64,000 nt of DNA from Vreelandella salicampi (lineage in GTDB: Bacteria > Pseudomonadota > Gammaproteobacteria > Pseudomonadales > Halomonadaceae). The stretch lies in the NCBI RefSeq assembly GCF_013415105.1, contig NZ_JACCDF010000007.1, positions 124,001 to 188,000 on the forward strand. Reading direction: 5' to 3'. The notes beneath the pieces were generated by a model that was not told the DNA's origin, made no database searches, and worked only from the letters and a program-made list of their open reading frames with translations. A program made the position numbers and the translations under genes. Below, in pieces: positions 19,565 to 28,161 of this stretch. Positions within the stretch are counted from its first letter, which is position 1; every line of letters starts with the position of its first letter.

Positions 19565-20218
19565 ATGTTTTCACCCATACGACTTTCCATAGCACGACTT
19601 TCACTGAAGCGCGGCGTTACGGCACGCCTAAGTGTCGCAGCCTTCACCCTCATGCTGCTCGCCGGCTGTGCGACACAAACACCCACGGATGAGAGCGGTC
19701 GCCAGCTAGGTCAGTGGGAAGCCCAGCAAAACGATGTCGAAGCGCTACAAACCTGGTCACTTGCTGGCAAAGCGGGCTTGCGCACCCCGGAAGAGTCTAC
19801 CAGCGCCAACCTTGACTGGAGCCAATACCCACACTATTTCCGCATGCTGATCAGTGGCCCCTTTGGCGGTGGTCGTACCGTGCTTGAAGGCCGTGAAGGA
19901 CGCTTCTCACTTAGCAATAGCGAAGGTCGTTTTGAAGCAGAAACGCCAGAGGCGCTTATGCAGGAGCAGTTGGGTTGGTCGCTGCCCATTCGTGCGCTGC
20001 CCGACTGGGTTCGCGGCCTACCCAATGACGAAAGTTCTTATCAGCTCGAAACAGACGAATTCGGTTTTCCTCTACATCTAAAGCAAGATGGCTGGGAAAT
20101 CGACTACCGCGATTGGGAGCAAGTCGACTCGCTTTGGTTACCGCGCCGCCTGGTGATGCAATACGACAAGATGCGCATCACCTTAGTAGTTAACCGCTGG
20201 CAACCTGGTTCGGAGTAA
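19565..20218 (+). CDS. lolB: Outer-membrane lipoprotein receptor LolB
   Basis: Final acceptor of the Lol pathway, which inserts lipoproteins into the outer membrane. The product has about 217 residues with a basic N-terminus, a hydrophobic segment and a lipobox (LMLLAGC, about residues 31-37). The mature LolB fold shows the characteristic WSLAGKAGLRTPEE and WSQYPHYFRMLISGPFGGG. The ATG at 19565 follows GAAGGAGTC at ideal distance; an in-frame start at 19442 would overlap the TPR gene and add a non-signal leader. ispE follows 9 bp downstream. Confidence 0.92.
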   Translation: MFSPIRLSIARLSLKRGVTARLSVAAFTLMLLAGCATQTPTDESGRQLGQWEAQQNDVEALQTWSLAGKAGLRTPEESTSANLDWSQYPHYFRMLISGPFGGGRTVLEGREGRFSLSNSEGRFEAETPEALMQEQLGWSLPIRALPDWVRGLPNDESSYQLETDEFGFPLHLKQDGWEIDYRDWEQVDSLWLPRRLVMQYDKMRITLVVNRWQPGSE

Positions 20219-20227
20219 GGCGCCACC

Positions 20228-21079
20228 ATGGCAAAAACGCTTCACCTCCCGGCGCCAGCCAAGCTTAACCGCTTGCTGCATATTACCCGTCGACGCGATG
20301 ACGGCTATCACGAGCTGCAAACGCTATTTCAGCTCGTGGATATAGGCGACACCATCAGCTTCATCCCGCGTGATGATAACCGTATCGTGCTCAATGAAGG
20401 CATTGATGACGTCGCCCACGAGGACAACCTCGTGGTGCGTGCGGCTCGCCTACTTCAGACCGCAACGGAAAATTCCCACGGTGTTAGCCTCTCGATAGAG
20501 AAGCGGCTTCCCATGGGCGGCGGGCTCGGCGGCGGCAGCTCTAACGCGGCCACGGTGCTACTCGGGCTCAATCATTTGTGGCAGATGAACCTAAGCATTG
20601 ACCAGCTCGCCGCGCTCGGCTTGCAACTCGGGGCGGATGTCCCGGTGTTTGTCAAAGGCCACAGCGCTTGGGCGGAAGGCGTGGGCGAAAAGCTTACCTC
20701 CGTGACGCTTGACGCCCCTTGGTTTGTGATTATCCACCCCGGTGTGAGCGTCTCCACAGCGGCGGTCTTCCAAGATCCAGAATTGACACGCAACACCCCG
20801 CCCATTACCATGGCGCGCGCACTGCAGGGGGGAGCGTCGACATGGCGCAATGACTGCGAAGCAGTGGTCAAAAAGCGCTATTCGCCGATTGCGGCTGCGC
20901 TTGATTGGCTAAACTGTTTTGCGCCCAGCCAACTGACGGGGACCGGCGCCTGTGTTTTTGCTGCGTTTGAAACGCATGAAGCGGCAAAGCAAATCGCACG
21001 CGACGCTTCTCAACACTGGCCAACATGGGTAGCGAAAGGCCTTAATCGCTCTCCTCTTCATGATGCTCTGGGTGGTTAA
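20228..21079 (+). CDS. ispE: 4-diphosphocytidyl-2-C-methyl-D-erythritol kinase
   Basis: GHMP kinase of 283 residues that phosphorylates CDP-methylerythritol in the MEP route to isoprenoids. It has the substrate motif PAPAKLNRLLHI (8-19) and the ATP-binding glycine loop PMGGGLGGGSSNAA (95-108). The C-terminal GHMP motif LTGTGACVFAAF lies near 236-248. It lies 9 bp after lolB and upstream of tRNA-Gln and prs, a classical gammaproteobacterial order. Confidence 0.96.
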   Translation: MAKTLHLPAPAKLNRLLHITRRRDDGYHELQTLFQLVDIGDTISFIPRDDNRIVLNEGIDDVAHEDNLVVRAARLLQTATENSHGVSLSIEKRLPMGGGLGGGSSNAATVLLGLNHLWQMNLSIDQLAALGLQLGADVPVFVKGHSAWAEGVGEKLTSVTLDAPWFVIIHPGVSVSTAAVFQDPELTRNTPPITMARALQGGASTWRNDCEAVVKKRYSPIAAALDWLNCFAPSQLTGTGACVFAAFETHEAAKQIARDASQHWPTWVAKGLNRSPLHDALGG

Positions 21080-21112
21080 ACGCCCCCAACTGTTAGATTT
21101 TTTGGATGTTAC

Positions 21113-21187
21113 TGGGGTATAGCCAAGTGGTAAGGCACCGGTTTTTGGTATCGGCATTCCCAGGTTCGAATCCTGGTACCCCAGCCA
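21113..21187 (+). tRNA. tRNA-Gln (TTG)
   Basis: A 75-nt cloverleaf with encoded CCA. The acceptor TGGGGTA pairs with TACCCCA; the anticodon loop TTTTGGT carries TTG; the T-arm CCCAGGTTCGAATCCTGG is intact. It lies between ispE and prs, the same place as in many relatives. Confidence 0.95.
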
Positions 21188-21245
21188 AACTAACGGCAAA
21201 CCGCGTTTTCTCCCATGATCCCCAACACTGCAAAGGTGGCTGCGC

Positions 21246-22187
21246 GTGTCAAAATTGATGGTTTTCGCCGGGAACGCCAATCCCGAGCTTGCTCATAAGA
21301 TTGCCGAGAGCTTGGACAGCCGAATGGGTAATGCCACGGTAGGTCAATTCAGCGACGGCGAAATCGCGGTCGAAATCAATGAAAACGTGCGCGGCAAGGA
21401 TGTGTTTATCCTGCAGTCCACCTGTGCACCGACCAACGACAACTTGATGGAGCTTATCCTGATGGTCGACGCGCTGCGTCGAGCCTCAGCGACGCGCATT
21501 ACGGCGGTGCTCCCCTATTTTGGCTATGCGCGACAAGATCGTCGCGTGCGCTCAGCCCGGGTACCGATCTCCGCCAAAGTTGTCGCCGATATGATGGTCA
21601 AAGGCGGCGTTGACCGCGTAATGACCATGGATTTGCACGCCGATCAGATCCAAGGCTTCTTTGATGTGCCGGTCGACAACGTCTATGGCTCGCCGATCTT
21701 GCTCGATGATATCGAGCGCCAGAACTATAGCGATCTCGTCGTTGTCTCTCCGGATGTGGGCGGCGTCGTTCGCGCCCGCGCCATTGCCAAGCAGCTCAAT
21801 GCGGATTTGGCGATTATCGACAAGCGCCGCCCTCAGGCGAACCAAGCGCAAGTTATGCACATCATTGGCGAAATTGAAGGCCGCACCTGCGTGGTGGTGG
21901 ACGATATGATCGACACCGCTGGCACCTTGTGTAAAGCAGGTGAAGCCCTTAAAGACCACGGTGCGAAGCGCGTGGTCGCCTACGCGACTCACCCAATTTT
22001 GTCTGGCCCGGCGGTTGATAACATCGTCAACTCCGTGCTCGATGAAGTGGTGGTGACCGACACCATCCCGCTTTCAGACGCTGCACGCCGCAGCGGGCGT
22101 ATTCGCCAGCTAAGCGTTGCCGGTTTGATAGCAGAAGCCATTCGTCGGGTGAGTAACGAAGAATCTGTCAGCGCGATGTTCCACTAA
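21246..22187 (+). CDS. prs: Ribose-phosphate pyrophosphokinase
   Basis: Makes PRPP from ribose-5-phosphate and ATP for nucleotide, His and Trp synthesis. It has 313 residues, the class I length. The ATP/flexible-loop region is [20 protein letters not shown], the metal site is [15 protein letters not shown], and the PRPP loop is [16 protein letters not shown]. The start codon is GTG ([14 protein letters not shown]); no ATG closer to the family N-terminus is available. Confidence 0.97.
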   Translation: MSKLMVFAGNANPELAHKIAESLDSRMGNATVGQFSDGEIAVEINENVRGKDVFILQSTCAPTNDNLMELILMVDALRRASATRITAVLPYFGYARQDRRVRSARVPISAKVVADMMVKGGVDRVMTMDLHADQIQGFFDVPVDNVYGSPILLDDIERQNYSDLVVVSPDVGGVVRARAIAKQLNADLAIIDKRRPQANQAQVMHIIGEIEGRTCVVVDDMIDTAGTLCKAGEALKDHGAKRVVAYATHPILSGPAVDNIVNSVLDEVVVTDTIPLSDAARRSGRIRQLSVAGLIAEAIRRVSNEESVSAMFH

Positions 22188-22283
22188 TCGCTTGGCAAAC
22201 ACGGCTCGCAAAGAGCTCCTGGGAACGTCGTCGCCTGGTCGCGGGCGGTGGCGTTTCCTTACTTTAACTAAGAGGCAACCTTA

Positions 22284-22946
22284 ATGTCTGATTTTATCCT
22301 TAACGCCACCGTTCGTAACGACCTGGGGAAAGGTGCGAGCCGCCGCCTGCGTCGTGCGAACCAGCAAGTCCCCGCCGTGATTTACGGTGGTGAGAAAGCG
22401 CCGCAGTCTATCGCCGTAGAAAAGACCGCTTTCTACAAGGCGATCGAAGACGAGTCGTTCTTCTCTTCTGTCATAAAGCTCGTCATCGAAGGCAGCGAAG
22501 AGCAGGTCGTTGTTCGTGACCTGCAACGCCACCCTTTCAAGCCACTTTTGACGCACGCTGACTTTTTGCGTGTTGATGCCACGCACGAAATCAACATGAA
22601 CGTGCCGCTGCACGTGGTAGGCGAAGACAAGTGTGTCGGCATTAAAGACCAAGACGGTGAACTGCACGTATTGGCCAACGAAGTGGCCATCAGCTGCTTG
22701 CCGAAAGACCTGCCTGACTTCTTGGAAGTCGACATTTCTGCACTTGAGCTGGGCACAACGCTGCACCTGTCTGACCTGAACTTGCCGGCTGGCGTCACGT
22801 CTGTTGACCTGTCTCACGGTGAAGATCACGACAACGCTATCCTCAGCATCACCAAGATGAAAGTTCGTGCTACTGACGAAGATGAAGAAGGCGAAGGTGA
22901 AAGCGAAGGCGACAGTGAAGGTGAAGAAGACACCAGCGCCGAGTAA
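22284..22946 (+). CDS. rplY: 50S ribosomal protein L25 (long, Ctc-type)
   Basis: 5S rRNA-binding ribosomal protein of 220 residues. The L25 domain (about 1-95: [21 protein letters not shown]) is followed by the TL5/CTC C-terminal domain (about 100-190). The last 30 residues are almost all Glu, Asp, Gly and Ser, an extra acidic tail typical of halophile proteomes. The start follows AAGAGGC. Two hairpins lie downstream, before pth. Confidence 0.95.
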   Translation: MSDFILNATVRNDLGKGASRRLRRANQQVPAVIYGGEKAPQSIAVEKTAFYKAIEDESFFSSVIKLVIEGSEEQVVVRDLQRHPFKPLLTHADFLRVDATHEINMNVPLHVVGEDKCVGIKDQDGELHVLANEVAISCLPKDLPDFLEVDISALELGTTLHLSDLNLPAGVTSVDLSHGEDHDNAILSITKMKVRATDEDEEGEGESEGDSEGEEDTSAE

Positions 22947-22963
22947 GCACTGCCGCGCACCTT

Positions 22964-22983
22964 GGGCCATGCTCGCATGGCCC
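22964..22983 (+). terminator. Small hairpin after rplY
   Basis: Perfect 9-bp stem GGGCCATGC / GCATGGCCC with a 2-nt gap at the top and no T-run. It stands just ahead of a stronger terminator and may help 3'-end processing. Confidence 0.35.
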
Positions 22984-22996
22984 TCGTAATGCTATG

Positions 22997-23025
22997 ATCA
23001 AGCGCCTCGGCGCTTGATTTTTTTT
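22997..23025 (+). terminator. Rho-independent terminator between rplY and pth
   Basis: Ten-base-pair perfect stem ATCAAGCGCC / GGCGCTTGAT followed by a run of T. It separates the prs-rplY transcript from pth, which must then have its own promoter or rely on read-through. Confidence 0.8.
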
Positions 23026-23053
23026 GCCGTGCTGCATGTAAAGAGGGAATAAA

Positions 23054-23635
23054 ATGAGTCAGGTGCTAGCGATCATCGGCCTAGGCAATCCCGGCGCTGA
23101 ATACGCCACCACGCGCCACAATGCCGGCGCATGGTTAGTTGAAGCGGTTGCCCGAGACGCCCATGTGGAACTGCGGCCAGAAAAAAAGTTTCTTGGCCTT
23201 TACGCCAAAGTTAACGTTTCCGGCTATACGGTGCACTTACTCAACCCCACGACCTTTATGAACCGCAGCGGTGCCTCTATCGCGGCGCTATGCCAGTTTT
23301 TTAAGCTCACGCCAGAGCAGCTTTTGGTGGCCCACGACGAGCTTGATTTACCCCCCGGCCAGGCACGCTATAAAGCCGGTGGTGGTCACGGCGGGCATAA
23401 TGGCCTTCGCGATACCATTAGCGCCCTGGGCAACCAAAACCAGTTCCATCGTTTGCGAATCGGTATCGGCCACCCCGGCAATGCCAAGCAAGTGGTTCAT
23501 TACGTGCTAACTCGCCCTGGCAAAGTAGAGCAGAGCGCCATTGAGCACGCCCTTGATGAGTGTCTCGCTACGTTGCCACAGGTGCTCGACGGCGATTGGG
23601 CGAAGGCCATGAACCGTCTACATAGCGTAAAATAG
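23054..23635 (+). CDS. pth: Peptidyl-tRNA hydrolase
   Basis: Releases tRNA from stalled peptidyl-tRNA. It has 193 residues, the usual length. GLGNPGAEYATTRHNAGAW (9-27) contains the catalytic His22. NPTTFMNRSGAS and VAHDELDLPPG follow, and GGHGGHNGLRDTI is the substrate-binding stretch. The order rplY-pth-ychF is conserved in gammaproteobacteria. Confidence 0.96.
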   Translation: MSQVLAIIGLGNPGAEYATTRHNAGAWLVEAVARDAHVELRPEKKFLGLYAKVNVSGYTVHLLNPTTFMNRSGASIAALCQFFKLTPEQLLVAHDELDLPPGQARYKAGGGHGGHNGLRDTISALGNQNQFHRLRIGIGHPGNAKQVVHYVLTRPGKVEQSAIEHALDECLATLPQVLDGDWAKAMNRLHSVK

Positions 23636-23760
23636 TTACACCGTATACTTGCTTCTTCTTTAACGACTTTTCTTTACAAACTTCTTTTTATTAACTTTTC
23701 CATGGGTAACGCTGGCGCTCTACATACGCCACTGCACCCCAAGCGGCTAGGAATGATCTT

Positions 23761-24852
23761 ATGGGTTTTAACTGCGGCATCGTCGGCCTTCCCAACGTCG
23801 GTAAATCCACTCTGTTCAACGCGTTAACCAAATCGGGTATCGACGCGGAAAACTTCCCCTTTTGCACCATCGAGCCCAATGTCGGCATCGTGCCGATGCC
23901 GGACCCGCGCCTTGATAAGCTTGCAGAGATCGTCAAGCCGCAAAAAGTCCTGCCGACCACCATGGAGTTCGTCGATATCGCCGGCCTCGTGGCCGGTGCG
24001 TCTAAAGGGGAAGGCTTGGGCAATAAGTTCCTGGCTAACATTCGGGAAACGCAAGCGATTGCGCATGTGGTGCGCTGCTTCGATAACGATAACGTCATCC
24101 ACGTCGCCAATGAGATTGACCCACGTGCGGATATCGAAACCATCAACCTTGAGCTGGCGCTAGCGGATCTCGATACTGTTGAAAAAGCCAGCCAACGCCT
24201 GTTGCGCGTGGTAAAAGGCGGCGACAAAGACGCCATCGCCACCAAGGCCGTACTGGATAAGGTTCAGCCGCACTTAGCCGAGGGGCAACCACTGCGCAGT
24301 TTCGGGCTAAGCGACGACGAAAAGCAGCAGGTAAAAAGCTTTGGCTTTTTGACCCTGAAGCCCACGATGTACATCGCCAACGTCAACGAAGACGGGTTCG
24401 AAAATAACCCCTACCTCGATGTGGTCAACGAAATCGCCGCAGAAGAAGGGGCCGTTGTCGTGCCAGTGTGCAACCAGATCGAAGCGGAAATCGCCGAGCT
24501 CGAGGATGAAGAGCGCGCCATGTTCCTCGATGAGATGGGCATGGAGGAGCCAGGATTAGACCGCGTGATTCGTGCCGGCTATGCGCTACTTGGCCTGCAA
24601 ACCTACTTCACCGCAGGCGTGAAAGAGGTCCGCGCCTGGACGGTGAAAGAAGGTGCTACGGCGCCGGAAGCCGCTGGCGTGATTCATACCGACTTCCAAA
24701 AAGGCTTTATCCGCGCGGAAGTGGTGGCTTACGAAGATTTTGTGGCACTCGGCGGCGAGCAAGGCGCCAAAGACGCAGGTAAATGGCGCTTAGAAGGCAA
24801 AGAGTACATTGTGAAAGACGGCGATGTGATTCACTTCCGCTTCAATGTGTAA
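23761..24852 (+). CDS. ychF: Redox-regulated ribosome-associated ATPase YchF/OLA1
   Basis: Obg-family P-loop NTPase that prefers ATP and binds ribosomes, with a role in oxidative stress control. The 363-residue product shows G1 [15 protein letters not shown] (9-23), G3 in [19 protein letters not shown], and the Asn-Val-Asn-Glu-Asp replacement of the guanine-specific NKxD motif (IANVNEDG). It has a coiled coil and a C-terminal TGS domain ([14 protein letters not shown] onward). The length and order are standard. Confidence 0.96.
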   Translation: MGFNCGIVGLPNVGKSTLFNALTKSGIDAENFPFCTIEPNVGIVPMPDPRLDKLAEIVKPQKVLPTTMEFVDIAGLVAGASKGEGLGNKFLANIRETQAIAHVVRCFDNDNVIHVANEIDPRADIETINLELALADLDTVEKASQRLLRVVKGGDKDAIATKAVLDKVQPHLAEGQPLRSFGLSDDEKQQVKSFGFLTLKPTMYIANVNEDGFENNPYLDVVNEIAAEEGAVVVPVCNQIEAEIAELEDEERAMFLDEMGMEEPGLDRVIRAGYALLGLQTYFTAGVKEVRAWTVKEGATAPEAAGVIHTDFQKGFIRAEVVAYEDFVALGGEQGAKDAGKWRLEGKEYIVKDGDVIHFRFNV

Positions 24853-24914
24853 CCTGCGGGGCATCTTCTGAATATGCTTTAGCATATCTATAGGCATGCC
24901 TAGCACCGTTTAAA

Positions 24915-24935
24915 GCGCTGCCTTCCGGGCAGCGC
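24915..24935 (+). terminator. Hairpin after ychF
   Basis: Eight-base-pair stem GCGCTGCC / GGCAGCGC with a 5-nt loop, about 60 bp after the ychF stop and 24 bp before the next gene. It lacks a T-run, so a terminator role is uncertain. Confidence 0.35.
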
Positions 24936-24958
24936 AAAAGCCTGCTAGGGTTGACGTC

Positions 24959-26389
24959 ATGCCTATCTCTAGCCCCCTCCATGATCAGGATGTTTACCCT
25001 AAGTCCCGATCCCGCTTACTGATTGCCACCTTGCTGCTGGCGCTTTTCATGCTTGCGGGCTGCGAACAGAGCGATCCGCCGAGCGAACCTACCACGCAGC
25101 TCGACCCGCCCCAGCCGGGCGGAACACTCAAGGTAGCCACCCGAAATAGTGCCACCACCTACTACCTTGATCGCGACGAAACACCGACGGGACCGGAGCA
25201 CGACCTGGTCGAGTCATTCGCCAATGCCCACGACTGGCAAGTCGAATGGACGCTGCTCGATTCCACTTCCGAGGTGCTTCAAGCCCTGAAAGACGATGAG
25301 TTTCATTTGGCCGCCGCTGGCCTGACCCACCTTCCCTCGCGCGATGAGCACTTTACCCAAGGGCCCACCCACACCGATATCGTCGAGCAGCTGGTCTGTC
25401 ATCGCGACATGCGGCCCCTGCCACACCAAGTAGAGGACATGGCCGGAGTCGATATCCGCGTCACGGCGGATTCCAGCTACGCGGAAAAGCTCCAAAGCTT
25501 AGTCAATCAGCAAACCGGCATTACCTTCGAGGAGGACCCTCGCACTACCGAGATACTGCTAGCCGAGGTGGCCGAAAAACGTATCGACTGCACCGTAGCC
25601 GACTCCAATATCGTGCAGATGATACGCCGCCACTTCCCACACCTTGAGGTCGCCATGAATCTCACCAGTGGCGATAAGTTGGGCTGGTATCTGCCCGCCG
25701 GCCACCAGACGCTGGCCGATATGGCCAAGCAGTGGATGGCAAGCGCCGAAGGCCAGCAGCACGTCGCGACGGTGCAAGACCGCTACTACGCCTATATCGG
25801 TGAGTTCGACTTTGTCGACCTGCGCGCACTCAATCGGCGCATCGACGAGCGCCTGCCAAACTTCATCGACTTGTTCCTAGAAGCCGAGGAAGAAACCGGC
25901 ATGCCTGCCGACCTGCTCGCCGCCCTGGCCTACCAGGAATCGCACTGGGACCCCCAGGCCGTTTCGCCCACCGGCGTGCGCGGCATCATGATGCTCACCC
26001 AGAACACCGCTAAGTCCCTCGGTGTCGATAATCGCCTGAATCCGGCCGCGGCTATCGACGGCGGTGCGCGTTACCTCGCCGACCGCCATCAGCGCCTGCC
26101 CGATACCCTTCCCGAACCCGACCGCACCTATTTGGCTCTGGCAAGCTACAACATTGGCCGTGGACACGTGCTAGACGCGCAAAAATTGGCCCGCGAGCTG
26201 GGTAAGGATCCGCACTCCTGGGAGGACATGAAAGAGGTGCTACCGCTCAAGGCTGACAAACGCTACTACCCGCAGACCCGATACGGCTACGCGCGAGGCT
26301 ACGAGCCGGTGCACTACGTACAGCGAATCCGCAACTACCAAGACGTGATTAGTGCTGCGATGGTGTTCTTACCGCTGGAAGAGGGCTGA
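24959..26389 (+). CDS. mltF: Membrane-bound lytic murein transglycosylase F
   Basis: Outer-membrane lipoprotein that cleaves peptidoglycan glycan strands with 1,6-anhydro-muramyl ends. The 476-residue product has a lipobox (FMLAGC, about 30-35). An amino-acid-binding-like SBP_bac_3 domain spans about 50-285. The C-terminal SLT domain (about 295-460) has the catalytic Glu in LAYQESHWDPQA, followed by SPTGVRGIMMLTQNTA and the SYNIGRGHV motif. The two-domain order is diagnostic for MltF. Confidence 0.95.
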   Translation: MPISSPLHDQDVYPKSRSRLLIATLLLALFMLAGCEQSDPPSEPTTQLDPPQPGGTLKVATRNSATTYYLDRDETPTGPEHDLVESFANAHDWQVEWTLLDSTSEVLQALKDDEFHLAAAGLTHLPSRDEHFTQGPTHTDIVEQLVCHRDMRPLPHQVEDMAGVDIRVTADSSYAEKLQSLVNQQTGITFEEDPRTTEILLAEVAEKRIDCTVADSNIVQMIRRHFPHLEVAMNLTSGDKLGWYLPAGHQTLADMAKQWMASAEGQQHVATVQDRYYAYIGEFDFVDLRALNRRIDERLPNFIDLFLEAEEETGMPADLLAALAYQESHWDPQAVSPTGVRGIMMLTQNTAKSLGVDNRLNPAAAIDGGARYLADRHQRLPDTLPEPDRTYLALASYNIGRGHVLDAQKLARELGKDPHSWEDMKEVLPLKADKRYYPQTRYGYARGYEPVHYVQRIRNYQDVISAAMVFLPLEEG

Positions 26390-26460
26390 TGGCCCGCGTC
26401 TTTGCACAACAAACGCTTGACGGGCGGCGTGTTGCTGAGTAATATTCGCCCCCGTTGAAT

Positions 26461-26537
26461 GGCTACGTAGCTCAGCTGGTTAGAGCACATCACTCATAAT
26501 GATGGGGTCCCCTGTTCAAATCAGGGCGTAGCCACCA
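26461..26537 (+). tRNA. tRNA-Met (CAT), elongator
   Basis: A 77-nt cloverleaf including CCA. The acceptor GGCTACG pairs with CGTAGCC; the anticodon loop CTCATAA carries CAT. A first A-U/G-C acceptor pair, rather than the C-A mismatch of initiators, marks it as elongator. A strong terminator follows. Confidence 0.93.
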
Positions 26538-26547
26538 CCGAATACAG

Positions 26548-26578
26548 AAAGCCCGCTGATTTTTCAGCGGGCTTTTTT
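26548..26578 (+). terminator. Rho-independent terminator after tRNA-Met
   Basis: Stem AAAGCCCGCTGA / TCAGCGGGCTTT with a TTTT loop and a trailing T-run, 11 bp after the tRNA. The reverse strand would also stop the convergent M18 peptidase transcript. Confidence 0.9.
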
Positions 26579-26597
26579 CGTTCAACGCTTTTTTCGT

Positions 26598-27899
26598 TCA
26601 AAGCACCTTGCGGTTAAGAAACACCGTCAGGGCATCGGTCAAATAGCCCACGTCACGGGTGCCCGCTGTTTCGCGGATCGAGTGCATGGCCCATTGCGGC
26701 ACTCCCACATCAATGGTCGGCACACCTATCTCCGTGGCGGTAATGGGTCCAATAGTGCTGCCGCAGCCCATATCGGCCCGGGTCACGAACGCTTGCACGG
26801 GCACCTCAGCCTCACGGCACACATCGCGAAACAATGCACTCGTTGCACTGTTGGTGGCGTAACGCTGATTGGCATTGATCTTGATCACCGGGCCTGCGTT
26901 GATCATTGGGCCGTGACGCTCATCGTGCTTATCGCAAAAGTTAGGGTGCAACGCATGGGCGTTATCACAGGAAATCATGCACGATGACTGAATCAGCTGG
27001 ATCAACGACTCTTCGCTGCCGCCGCCCACCTGCGCATTTATGCGCTTGAGCACATCGCCCAGAAACGGCCCTTGAGCACCGCAAGCACTGGCACTACCGA
27101 CTTCTTCATGATCGTTGGCGATAAAAAGTGTTCCCTGCTCACCATCGCTTGCCAATAACGCCTCCAACCCCATAAAGCACGAAAGCAGGTTATCCAACCG
27201 AGCACTGGCCAACAATTCTTGACTGACTCCAACGAGCGACGGCGCTTGCAAATCATAGAAACTCAGCTCGAAATCCACGACTTCGGCATCCCTGAAGCCA
27301 TGCTGCTCTCGCAGCCATGTGGACAATAATGGTGCTAGCTCGACGTTATCACTTTGCATCAACACAGGCGCCATTTGCGTTTGCGGGTTAATAGCACGGC
27401 CGTTATTGGCCTCACGGTCGAGATGAATCGCAAGGCTTGGCACCATCGCCACAGGCTGGTCGACGTTAAGTAGCACGCCTTCTAAGCGCCCATCGGCGTG
27501 GCGCACATGCACGCGCCCGGCAATGCCCAAATCACGGTCAAACCACGGCGCCAATAGCGCACCGCCATACACCTCCACACCCAGCTGCAACCAGCCAGCG
27601 CTGTGCTGAGTGGCATTCGGCTTTAACCGCAGACCGGGGCTGTCGGTATGCGCCCCAATCATGCGCATCGTCTCCACACGACCTTTTGGCAGCTTAAACG
27701 CGATAATCGAGGAGTCATTGCGGGTGACATAGTAACGCCGCCCCGGCGCCAGCTGCCACGTTGCGGTTTCTTCCAAGCGTTCAAAGCCTGCCTGCTCCAG
27801 GCGCACCGCCATATTGTGCGACGCGTGCCAAGGCGTAGGCGAGACGCGTAAAAAATCACACAAGCGTGCCAATAGGTGAGTATCAAAAGCGTTGGGCAT
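26598..27899 (-). CDS. apeB: M18 family aminopeptidase (ApeB/DNPEP type)
   Basis: Cytosolic dinuclear-metal aminopeptidase of 433 residues, specific in the family for acidic or hydrophobic N-terminal residues. Metal and catalytic motifs are GAHTDSPGLRLKP (metal His and Asp), FIANDHEEVGSASACGAQGP (catalytic Glu pair) and VTRADMGCGSTIGPI near the C-terminus. The final HSIRETAG motif carries the last metal His. It stands alone between two convergent or divergent neighbours. Confidence 0.9.
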   Translation of the reverse strand: MPNAFDTHLLARLCDFLRVSPTPWHASHNMAVRLEQAGFERLEETATWQLAPGRRYYVTRNDSSIIAFKLPKGRVETMRMIGAHTDSPGLRLKPNATQHSAGWLQLGVEVYGGALLAPWFDRDLGIAGRVHVRHADGRLEGVLLNVDQPVAMVPSLAIHLDREANNGRAINPQTQMAPVLMQSDNVELAPLLSTWLREQHGFRDAEVVDFELSFYDLQAPSLVGVSQELLASARLDNLLSCFMGLEALLASDGEQGTLFIANDHEEVGSASACGAQGPFLGDVLKRINAQVGGGSEESLIQLIQSSCMISCDNAHALHPNFCDKHDERHGPMINAGPVIKINANQRYATNSATSALFRDVCREAEVPVQAFVTRADMGCGSTIGPITATEIGVPTIDVGVPQWAMHSIRETAGTRDVGYLTDALTVFLNRKVL

Positions 27900-28161
27900 A
27901 GCGTTCCTCTATGTATAGCGATCAGAAATATAGTGATCATGAATTGACACGGTGACTAACCAGCACGGCGATGAAAATACAGACAGATCGCGAAATCACG
28001 ATGAAGTAGTCTCAGCCAAGCAAGCGACCTGCTACAATGCGCTTTCGGTCAACGTCACTGTTTTTCACAATGCTGTTTATGCAACTCCATCGCTGATAAC
28101 AGGTCTAGTACGCATGAGCCGTATGCATGTGAGTGTACACAAATCCGGGAGAGCTTGATTG

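Noticed and set aside
21552-21992. 146-codon antisense frame within prs
   Set aside because: Composition follows the opposite-strand codon bias of prs and nothing in it is recognisable.
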